A stretch of DNA of 64,000 nucleotides from NCBI GenBank assembly GCA_033980235.1, contig CM067070.1, forward strand, positions 186,001 to 250,000, read 5' to 3'. Position numbers and translations under genes: made by a program. Source of the stretch: Diadema setosum. Taxonomy: Eukaryota > Echinodermata > Echinoidea > Diadematoida > Diadematidae. Below the pieces are notes generated by a model that saw only the letters and a list, made by a program, of their open reading frames with translations, made no database searches and was not told the origin of the DNA. Positions 57,501 to 64,000 of this stretch are shown in pieces (positions within the stretch are counted from its first letter, which is position 1; the number at the start of each line of letters is the position of its first letter).

Positions 57501-58745
57501 CAAATTGTCTGATTTCATGCATCATTATGCATAAATTAGCATAATTTAGCATAAATGATAATCTTTTTTAAAAATCTAACTCTGTGGTACTTTAGATTAC
57601 ATCATAGGCAACGTGTGCGCCAATTTTCGTCTTGATCACGCGGTCGATGGCCGAGATCTGGAGGGGGGCCTGGGAGGCCCCCTCCTAGCTCTATGATCTA
57701 CCTAAATAGTGCGGCCTATTAAGTTAGTGTACAAAAAGTGTAAGACAGCAAAATACATGTACCTGATGATGGTGTGGGTGGAATGGGTCCCATCTCGGCT
57801 AAGTTCTGGAACATTTTCTGGAGGTCAGCTGGCATGCCTGCATCCTCTCCAAGATTGAGATCTGACAATAATCCCGAGAGAACGTTGCCAAACTCTGCCT
57901 CAGATTGCATGGCAGCAGGGCTCTCAGAGAAGAGAGCTTCAAAGAGAGCATCTTGACTTGAAGGAGTCTTGCTTTCCTATTAAGACAGTCAATGAAATAT
58001 TTGTAAGTTTTCCTCTGTGAAGTACACCATATCAAACAGCTGGCATGGATTGGTTCATCTTGAAATTGAAAAGTACAAAAGCTTCACACTAATAGGACCA
58101 GGGGGTGTTTCATACAAATGACCTACATGTAAGAACAATTGGAACACATTCTGATGTGCTTTGCCTATGTAGATCAGAATTTCAATAATTCAGCACAAGA
58201 ACTGATCACCAGCCGTTTTATTAAAGTCATTCCTAACTTTAAGAACAGCTTTATGGAACATACCCAGGTGTTCTGTTTTGGGTTTGCTTTTTTTTTTCCA
58301 CAGAGGGTCATACAGTGTACCCACTAGATATGACTCAGGCAAATGACTTCCATGTTCAAACTATTTCAAGGTGCTGTCCGGTGTCTTTGAGTGGACAGGA
58401 ACTTTGCCTGAGACCTGGGTCTGCTGACTGAATGGCAGACATACTAACACTTGGTCACCTTGCTTCAGTGAATGTGAATTGATTTGATACCAGATAATGT
58501 CCTTACATTGTAGTTGTATTTTCTTGACACAAAATTCCCTTAAAACTAACATCTTATCTAAACTGTATCAGAGTCAAAATTGTGTGTTAACCATGGTTAG
58601 GTCACCTTATTTTCCTTCTTTTCTTCTGCATCTTGCACTTTTGTAGTGAGAATGTTTAGTCCAGGAGTTGATGTGGCACCACCATCTTCTGACGAGGCAC
58701 TAGCTGACGGGGGATGAAGAGGTCCATCAAAATCACTCAGTGCAC
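48481..58745 (-). CDS. PEX19: PEX19 gene, exons 2-8: peroxisomal membrane protein receptor
   Basis: Joined minus-strand exons 58606-58745, 57763-57976, 55293-55390, 52258-52413, 50030-50206, 49405-49449 and 48481-48561 give 302 aa plus stop with consistent phases; human PEX19 is 299 aa. PEX19 is a cytosolic and peroxisomal chaperone that binds newly made peroxisomal membrane proteins and docks on PEX3. Visible landmarks: ALSDFDGPL (end of the PEX3-binding helix region), DALFEALFSE, LADTMTRLAQNARDLQ (helical segment), LLSKDVLYPSLKEVVDKY (cargo-binding alpha-helical domain), QRYSEQHRIMMALC, MESLGQPPAEIVGDM, and the CAVM prenylation site. Exon 1 with the start of the PEX3-binding helix is not securely found. 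Intron 4 contains a 42-bp array derived from the exon 4 edge. Confidence 0.95.
48562..49404 (-). other. PEX19 intron 7
   Basis: No repeat family or exon recognised. Confidence 0.5.
49405..49449 (-). CDS. PEX19: PEX19 exon 7
   Basis: 45 bases, phase 0 at both ends, acceptor tataacag and donor gtaaat. It codes MESLGQPPAEIVGDM, matching human LQDLGHPPKELAGEM. Confidence 0.95.
50030..50206 (-). CDS. PEX19: PEX19 exon 6
   Basis: 177 bases, 59 codons, phase 0 at both ends; acceptor catgaaatag, donor gtacga. It begins YQGWLDENK (human YPEWLQSHR), includes RYSEQHRIMMALCTEYEG and ends MTKIMDLIQK, part of the helical cargo-binding domain. Confidence 0.95.
50207..51128 (-). other. PEX19 intron 5, 3' part
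   Basis: Nothing recognised beyond short poly-T and A-rich tracts. Confidence 0.45.
51129..51771. mobile_element. 643-bp inverted-repeat element (PEX19 intron 5)
   Basis: The ends GTGACCCGCTACAACAAAAG plus GATCC and the exact complement at the right end (GGATCCTTTTGTTGTAGCGG plus GTCAC) form perfect inverted repeats of about 25 bp. The interior is not coding. Confidence 0.87.
51772..52257 (-). other. PEX19 intron 5, 5' part
   Basis: (TTTA) and (ATT/ATC) simple repeats at 51775-51850, otherwise unassigned. A 158-codon plus-strand frame here starts in the simple repeat and shows no domain. Confidence 0.45.
52258..52413 (-). CDS. PEX19: PEX19 exon 5
   Basis: 156 bases, 52 codons, phase 0 at both ends; acceptor attttccag, donor gtttgt. 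It codes EGQIPDEELLRSLGGMNLEE, then GDAELLPMVQTMMHSLLSKD and VLYPSLKEVVDK, the best conserved block of PEX19. Confidence 0.97.
52414..53261 (-). other. PEX19 intron 4, 3' part
   Basis: No exon or known repeat; poly-T run at 52951-52973. Confidence 0.5.
53262..55313 (-). repeat. 42-bp array derived from the PEX19 exon 4 splice boundary
   Basis: About 40 head-to-tail units of 42 bp. On the minus strand a unit reads CAGAATGCAAGAGACTTACAG (shared with the end of exon 4) followed by GTAAAGAATGATACACAAAAT (shared with the start of intron 4). Main variation is GCAAGAG versus GTAAGAG. Single-base length changes occur near 55170, 54583 and 53826. The first unit overlaps the genuine exon end at 55293-55313. 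Two decayed units lie at 53262-53326, beyond a MITE inserted at about 53327-53658. Confidence 0.95.
53327..53658. mobile_element. MITE inside the 42-bp array
   Basis: About 332 bp. The left end AAGGCCACCGCACACTACAC and the right end GTGTAGTGTGCGGCGGGCTT are inverted repeats. The interior has CTTACGACCAGTCGTACGAC-type palindromes. Array units continue on both sides, so it landed in an existing array. Confidence 0.88.
55293..55390 (-). CDS. PEX19: PEX19 exon 4 (seed of the array)
   Basis: 98 bases: acceptor accatcaag, entry phase 1, exit phase 0. It codes GVSADGSTGNPDELTSTLAD then TMTRLAQNARDLQ, corresponding to human FTSCLKETLSGLAKNATDLQ. The donor is CAG followed by gtaaag, the same sequence that recurs about 40 times downstream. 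The frame stays open through the first three repeat units, so use of a later donor would add 14 residues per unit. Confidence 0.94.
55399..55425. repeat. (GA)n microsatellite
   Basis: A GA run directly upstream of the PEX19 exon 4 acceptor; on the minus strand it is a CT run and probably serves as the polypyrimidine tract. Confidence 0.9.
55776..56168. mobile_element. Palindromic MITE family 4, copy 2 (PEX19 intron 3)
   Basis: About 390 bp, starting AAAGGGACTGTACAGTACTGG and ending TGTACACACCCTTTAAA. Long arms pair (TTATTTGATGAAAATTGG with CCGATTTTCATCAAATAAA). Related over its full length to 14976-15351. Confidence 0.87.
56169..56947 (-). other. PEX19 intron 3, middle part
   Basis: Nothing recognised; poly-T/poly-G tract at 56879-56909. 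Confidence 0.45.
56948..57726. mobile_element. Family 6 element, copy 2 (PEX19 intron 3)
   Basis: Begins TTTAACCCTAACTAGGC, is collinear with 47158-47929 and decays at the right end (GCGGCCTATTAAG). Its right edge lies only about 37 bp from the donor of PEX19 exon 3. Confidence 0.87.
57763..57976 (-). CDS. PEX19: PEX19 exon 3
   Basis: 214 bases, entry phase 0, exit phase 1; acceptor cttaatag, donor gtacat. It codes ESKTPSSQDALFEALFSESP, then AAMQSEAEFGNVLSGLLSDL, a Gly/Asp/Met-containing segment and MGPIPPTPSS. Human equivalent: DALFASQEKFFQELFDSELA. Confidence 0.94.
57977..58605 (-). other. PEX19 intron 2
   Basis: No repeat family or exon recognised. Confidence 0.5.
58606..58745 (-). CDS. 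PEX19: PEX19 exon 2 (first one firmly identified)
   Basis: 140 bases: acceptor catgcttttcag, entry phase 1, exit phase 0, donor gtgacc. It codes ALSDFDGPLHPPSASASSED, then GGATSTPGLNILTTKVQDAE and EKKENK. ALSDFD corresponds to SALDDFD at the end of the PEX3-binding helix of human PEX19, so the preceding exon should supply the start codon and about 10-30 residues. Confidence 0.92.
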
Positions 58746-58828
58746 CTGAAAAGCATGACCAGAGTAGGATGACAAATTATGTTCAGTTACATAAAATTTA
58801 CCCCAGCAATGCATGTATACACCTATGC

Positions 58829-59539
58829 TTAACCCTAACTAGGCCGGGGGAGTGGGGAGGGGGGAGGGGGGAGGGGGGAGGGGGGAGGGGGGAAGGGCTC
58901 TGAGGCCCCCTCCTCGACGTTCCGTACGATGTATCACTGACACGAAAGCTATCGCCGCGCGTTTCATGACTTTTTCCTTCGAGTATCCCGCATCTTTTGA
59001 CATCAAATTTGCGATGCCTGGTTGCAAGGTTCCGAAGTTGCGCATAAATATGTAAGTGCATGTCAGACAAAAAATTGCTCAAAAACGTGAATTCATGTAC
59101 AATTTCAATGCAAACTATGGTTACAGGCAAATTTCATAAAAGCACAATTATTTGGGGGTTTATTGATTAAAATTAATTTATAACATATTTTCTTGTACGG
59201 AACAATGTCGCAGACAATTTTCATCGAAAAAACAATTGAAAACATAAAGTCGAAAAAACCAAAGAAATACATTAGAAATTCAGAAAACAATAAAATACTT
59301 GAGAAATTTTTACTCGTGGCAAATTTTTTTCTCTTATACTTGCTTAGGACACTAAAAAGAATAATTACCCCAAAAAATGTGCCCATTTTGAGCTTTATTT
59401 AGTGATTTATACAGGCATCATTATGCATGAAATGAGCATAATTTAGCATAAATTGATAAAATGATATATATATTTTTTTAATTAACTTTGAAGTACTTGA
59501 GATTATGTCATAGGCAATGTGTGTGCCAATTTTCGTTGT
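58829..59539. mobile_element. Family 6 element, copy 3 (truncated; PEX19 intron 1)
   Basis: Begins TTAACCCTAACTAGGCCGGG and follows the other copies to about 59539 (GTGTGTGCCAATTTTCG), where it stops before the right terminal repeat. A GGGGGAGG minisatellite fills 58852-58892. Confidence 0.87.
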
Positions 59540-60285
59540 CAACCCATAGTCACATCCACAAAGGTCTCAGTCTGTATTCATTCTGACTGAGAGAGGAAAG
59601 GGGAATACTGATTTATTCAAATTGTAGACATGCATAATTATGTACTTTAATACATGTAAACTTGACAGCTCATTCACTGACACCTCATTGGTCAAGGTGT
59701 GCCTCTAAAATCAAACACAAAATTGTGAATGAAACTGATGAACTGAAAGCAAATCACTACAGACTACAGAAGCTCTTATAGCTCCAAATAAAGTAAGGCC
59801 AATGTAAGGAGTATATAGCAAGTTCACAATTTGTGGACATTTAGGGACTGCTTAACATCATCAGACATTTCTAAAAAAGCATTTGAAGAGTTTTATTGCA
59901 AAGTGAGCTAAGCGCCATTTTCAAACATTTCAAAGTAAGTCCACCATCAGGCAGGAGGCAACAAAGTGGGTTGGTTGTGTTCCCTTCCTCGCTCCACAGA
60001 GTCTAACGATGGGGGTGGAAGACTTGCCTATGGTCATCAGACAGTACTGCATTGGGTAGACCAGTACCAGTTGCAAGCTGGGAGCGGAGTCTTGAGGTAC
60101 AGTATTACAGAGGTGTGGAGGCAGGGAATCTGGAAAGAGACTACCTACTGTAGGTAGGGGTTGGAAGGCTGCTACATTGCTTCCATAAAGGAAGGAGTGT
60201 CTATTTTCTATGGCATCATGAACCTCAGCATTGTGGTAGTCGTGGATATCCCAATGACAGCCTTTTCCCAGCTAGGGTAGTTGAA
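59540..60285. other. Non-coding spacer, PEX19 upstream or intron 1
   Basis: No exon of PEX19 was found here despite a search of the minus strand for a sequence ending in the expected phase. Confidence 0.4.
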
Positions 60286-60289
60286 ACTG

Positions 60290-60410
60290 GAGGTGCAGGG
60301 CTGCCAACTCTCATGCACTGAGCGTGAGACTCACGCATTTTGGTCCCTTCTCACTCTAAAACTTTATTTCATTTGCATGCATTTCTATTGATCTCACTCA
60401 TTTTGACTCC
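60290..60410. repeat. Dispersed-repeat-like segment (CTGCCAACTCTCATGC)
   Basis: The stretch GGGCTGCCAACTCTCATGC, with the inverted words TGAGCGTGAGACTCACGC, looks like an end of an interspersed repeat; no other copy is in this window. Confidence 0.3.
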
Positions 60411-60420
60411 TAAATTATAG

Positions 60421-62487
60421 CATGGGGGCAATTCCACGGTAACGGAAGGACATTCAGACAGAATTTTCACAGTTTAAAAAAGTACTCTAAGAAAAGTTTG
60501 ATGGATACAGCATTTCAAACTATAGAGATGTATTACCAGAGCAAAGACTGTAATTTCCACCAAAATTTTTGTCAAACCTGCTAAAGAGTAATGAAATATG
60601 CATATTAATGAGGTCGGTAACGGAAGGACATCAAAATGGACATGGGTTTCAGGCAAATTAGTTTTTATCAAAATTCAGTGAAGTTTATGGAGCTATTTTA
60701 ATTTGTTGGTATACAGTTTAATTGCCATTGTTTTAGCTATAATGGAATATATTTGACTTTCAAATATGTTTACTTATTTTTTAATTAGACCACATAATAT
60801 CCATGTGTGTTTGGTAAAGGAAGGACAGTAACAGAAGGACATGCAGATTGTCTGTGTAAAGTGTATGGGGAAGATGGATTATGGTTAGTTTTTATTAAAC
60901 CTCTCTAAGGTTAATATTTTGTTCATATGTGGCAGGTATACAGTTTGATCCAAATAGTTTAGCTTTACTTTTATGTATTCAACTTTGAAACATGTCACCT
61001 GGTTTTTTAATTACAGCACATTGTTTTCATTAATGTGTGGTAACGGAAGGACAAAGAGCTTGTGTGCATACAGTGAAGGATGTTATTTCCAACTTTAATG
61101 TTAATCCTTGTAGTCCAATGTGATATTTTTTTCTTTCTTTTGCTTAATCCCCCCAAATAGCCAAATCTTATGGACCATTTCACAGTGTGTGAGTGTGTGG
61201 GGGAGGGTGTCTTGGGGGCATATCCCCAGCCCCCCCCCCCCCCCCCCCGATCTCTTACACTGTTTGCAATATAAATCATGATTAAAATCTGCACACATCA
61301 CCCTGGAGAGTAATCTCCACGAGACCATAGTTAGATTGTTCAAAATACTGCTAATTCCTAATTATACATATTAATTGATTATGCAAATTCATTCAATAAA
61401 ATACATTTAATAAATTACATTTTATCCCATAGAATACTAATGTGAAGCAATTTACAGACATTTTTTGGTGTGGATCTTCATTTTGAGGTATTAAACAAAT
61501 GTAGTGTCAAAAAATTGCAAAATCAATCTCAATTCTTTTATTTTTTATAGTTCTTGAATTTCTTTTGTATTTCCTTGTTTTTTTCTTTTTGTTGTTTGAG
61601 TGTGTTTTTTTCCAAAGAAAATTGTCACAGACCACTTTTTAAACATAGTTAGCCAAAAGTCAAGTAATCAAAGTGATCAAAACAAAAAAAAATTATCAGA
61701 TTTTTATGAGTTTTATGAAAGAGCACTATTTCCCATAGGGTTTGTACACAAAATTACAAAATTGAGCCAATTTTGGGTCGACTTGCATTCAAGAAAGAGG
61801 TCGTGGCTTCATTTGTTATTTGAATTTAGTCAAGGGTTACTTAGAGTAAGGTTCTGACTCATTTGTGTTCTCATCTTAGGGACATTAAATGGCTAAAAAC
61901 AGACTCTAAGTCCCTTCAGTTACCACAACTTTGTCCTTCGTTACTAGCTTCGGTAACGGAAGGACATTTTTAATTTATTCATAATTATTCAAAGAGGAGG
62001 GGTTTCGTGGATGGATGGGTGCCAAGTTATAGGCCTACCTAAACTTGCTTTACACTGAAAATTTTATGGTTTTTATATTACTATTTTGATAAAATATTAA
62101 AAAGACCTCTTTTTGTGGTAACGGAAGGACAAAATACAAGGTCACCTTCAGGAAGTCACTGAGCGAAACAAATCATGGAAACCGTAATATATTAAATGAA
62201 CTGTTTCTTCATTATTTACTAAGTTCTAATTATAACAATTCATAACATTTATTTCTCAAATATTGCATACAGGCCATGCTACATTTCTATTATAATTTAT
62301 GCATTTTGAAAATTAATAAGGTTAGTTAAACATTGAAAATTGACCCCGAATATGTTATAAAACTAAGAATTTTTTACTCAAATTCATAAAATTCCAACTT
62401 GAAGCTTTCATTTGATACCAAAATTGCGTAGGAAATTATGAATTTGAATTTTAGATGTCATGTCCACTTTGGCGTGAATTGCCCATG
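60421..62487. mobile_element. 2.1-kb inverted-repeat element, family 5, copy 2
   Basis: The left end CATGGGGGCAATTCCACGGT and the right end TGGCGTGAATTGCCCATG are inverted. The right end (reversed) continues AAAGTGGACATGAC as in the left end of 32893-35773, so both belong to one family in opposite orientation. The private motif here is GGTAACGGAAGGACA, seen at 60438, 60616, 60813 (variant), 60827 (variant), 61039, 61952 and 62117, and reversed at 61931. Interior poly-C at 61232-61248. No transposase was seen. Confidence 0.7.
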
Positions 62488-62509
62488 GGCCTATGGCAGT
62501 CCGGGAAAC

Positions 62510-62632
62510 CCACTCATGAGGACCGCCCCCGCATACGAGGATGGTCCCTCCTCATGAGGACCTCCCCCCGCCTCATGAGGCCCCCCCCCCCCCCCCCCCC
62601 CCCCCCGGGAACGCCTCATGAGGCCCCCCCAT
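62510..62632. repeat. CTCATGAGG repeat block with poly-C
   Basis: The palindromic word CTCATGAGG occurs at least four times (62512, 62552, 62573, 62613) between C-rich runs, one of them about 26 C long. Confidence 0.7.
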
Positions 62633-62640
62633 TCACTTCT

Positions 62641-63095
62641 TATTCATCTCACATCTGACGTATAAATTGTCGCAACTTTGCACGGTGATTTTTTGTTACA
62701 CACACATGTCCACTATCCATGATGAAAAGAAGAAAAAATCCTGTCTGTTTTTTTTTTCAAAAATCGAGTTTTAATCAACCGATGCAGAGGTAGAGCGCCC
62801 ATCAAAACACGGGCGCCAGCGCGTTCGCACAATGCAAGACTGCCGCACCTAGCGGCCTGATCCGACTAAATATTTTTCGATGCTTTTTTTCTGCGGCTCT
62901 CACCTCTCCGCGCACAGAATTCAGCCTCGTGAAGCTGAAGTCTGACATCTTTTTACACAAATTCGTACGAGAAAATTAAATCAGTACTAAACGGATCTTG
63001 TCCATATATTCCAAATTACTATTCCACACTGATAGAGTAGGTGGGTAGATGACATACTCCAGTTTGTTAGCGAAATAATCACTTTGTAGGTATGA
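62641..63095. other. Non-coding, CpG-richer stretch
   Basis: Contains CG-rich patches (GCGCCAGCGCGTTCGCAC, GCACCTAGCGGCC) but no exon that I can support. Confidence 0.35.
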
Positions 63096-63348
63096 CGAGT
63101 TCACTTTCTTCGTCAATTCCGCCCACGATTCCGCCGCTCGCTTACCGTTTGGGCGCTTTCTCTGGAATCATCCCGCGACGCGACGTACGTCGCATCACAT
63201 CACGCATCCAACACATACCAGTCTGGTATGTGCTGGATGCGTGATGTGATGCGACGTACATCGCGTCGCGGGATGATTCCAGAAAAAGCGCCCAAACGGT
63301 AAGCGAGCGGCGGAATCGTGGGCGGAATTGACGAAGAAAGTGAACTCG
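63096..63348. repeat. 253-bp near-perfect palindrome
   Basis: Two 126-bp arms are symmetrical about base 63222 without any length change and with only a few mismatches (for example TCTCTGG against CCAGAAAA and one G/A in GACGTACGTCGC). The centre is ACATACCAG-T-CTGGTATGT. The sequence is GC-rich. Confidence 0.95.
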
Positions 63349-63389
63349 ACTCGTGAACTGATGGGAGTCTCACTCTCAAAGTTAGTTTC

Positions 63390-63690
63390 CAGTGTTAGCA
63401 GCCGTGGAGGTGTCTGGGAGGAGAGGGGGTAAATTGAGCTTGGCAAGGAGCTGCTTCCAGTAGAGGTGGAGGGGGTGTTGTTTGCCAGTGCATGGAGGAG
63501 GATCCTGTGCTGGAATCTGTCTGAAGGCAGTGTGACTAGTTGTCGTAGGGAAAGGATAGTGTAGAGATCAGCGAGAAGGGAGAGAGGAAGGATGCCTGTC
63601 AGAAGGATCACAGCTTCATTCACAGCACTTTTGTTGAGGCTAAGGAGTTTCTTGAAAAGAAGAGCCTGTGCAGGGTCAAGCTTTTCCCGA
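63390..63690 (-). pseudogene. LINE fragment, CR1/L2-like post-RT region
   Basis: Minus-strand frame KLDPAQALLFKKLLSLNKSA, then VNEAVILLTGILPLSLLADL and SLRQLVTLPSDRFQHRILLH. The pattern of a basic helix, then AV-LLTG-LP, then SL-RQL resembles the segment after the RT core in CR1/L2-type LINEs. There is no RT core or tail here; the frame runs out into the palindrome at 63348. The family assignment is from pattern only. Confidence 0.5.
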
Positions 63691-64000
63691 GATCATTTGC
63701 TGAGCTTCACTACTGCAATCCCGTACAACATTACAGCATGCAGATGAGTCCGAAGTGACAAACATGAATCGCCATGAATCAAAACTCAATAGGGTCCTAC
63801 TCTATATGATCGACGTGTGTCGCTGTAGCTCTGTGTTTTTGGATCCCAGCTGGTAAATTTTAGACTACAAAATGTGTAGATCTAATGTCAATTACTATTA
63901 AGTTGCCACTACTTACAGTCGCCAGACATTCACACCGCATATAACATGCTGCAATCAATCGGAGAACAGCTGGGCCGGGGTGACAAATTTTCATCGCTCT
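63691..64000. other. Window edge, possible PEX19 5' region
   Basis: No firm gene. A minus-strand donor GTAAGTAG follows base 63917, preceded by a short ATG frame compatible in phase with PEX19 exon 2; see findings. Confidence 0.3.

Noticed and set aside
58798..59130. Pro-rich minus-strand frame
   Set aside because: Translation of the GGGGGAGG minisatellite inside the family 6 element.
63195..63623. Whole 142-codon minus-strand frame as one gene
   Set aside because: Only the N-terminal half resembles a LINE; the rest is the palindrome arm read through. No start or splice support.

Overview
This is a stretch of animal (metazoan) nuclear DNA: AT-rich, with spliced genes, long introns, abundant microsatellites and many small inverted-repeat transposons. 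The gene content (CACYBP, PEX19, a THAP-type exon, a death-domain exon behind Ser/Thr/Ala-rich exons) and the transposon mix (Tx1/L1-like LINE, Penelope-like element, tRNA-derived SINE, many MITEs) suggest an invertebrate deuterostome, most likely an echinoderm. The species assignment is inference; no database was searched.

Layout. 1-1.2 kb: two broken Penelope-like element copies meeting head to head. 2.1-10.4 kb: a region duplicated up to three times that carries small phase-1 exons coding Ser/Thr/Ala-rich peptide, ending in a death-domain exon with a stop codon; the second unit was split by a 2.4-kb inverted-repeat insertion built from a 14-bp motif. 12.0 kb: a possible terminal exon with one membrane segment. 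13.6-18.3 kb: a second non-coding tandem segmental duplication with MITE insertions. 19.9-28.0 kb: two arrays of the same 15-bp minisatellite in opposite orientation, with a nearly intact 5'-truncated LINE (target-site duplication visible) between them. 28.2-31.8 kb: a SINE with a MITE inside it, foldback elements and simple repeats.

32.39-40.12 kb (+): a complete six-exon CACYBP gene (calcyclin-binding/Siah-interacting protein, 234 aa), with a 2.9-kb unusual inverted-repeat element in intron 1. 42.0 kb (+): a lone THAP-domain first exon. 42.5-45.2 kb: a 0.9-kb palindrome made of two MITEs and another foldback element. 48.48-58.75 kb (-): PEX19 (peroxisomal membrane protein import receptor), exons 2-8 through a C-terminal CAVM prenylation box; exon 1 is not securely located. 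CACYBP and PEX19 are convergent. 60.4-62.5 kb: a second element with the same termini as the one in CACYBP intron 1. 63.1-63.7 kb: a 253-bp palindrome and a decayed CR1/L2-like LINE fragment.

The most interesting signal is in PEX19. The boundary between its exon 4 and the following intron (21 coding bases plus 21 intron bases, including the 5' splice site) has been amplified into about 40 tandem 42-bp copies, so the real splice donor is followed by dozens of identical candidate donors. The second is a group of inverted-repeat insertions that each carry their own private 10-15-bp motif, many times and on both strands.
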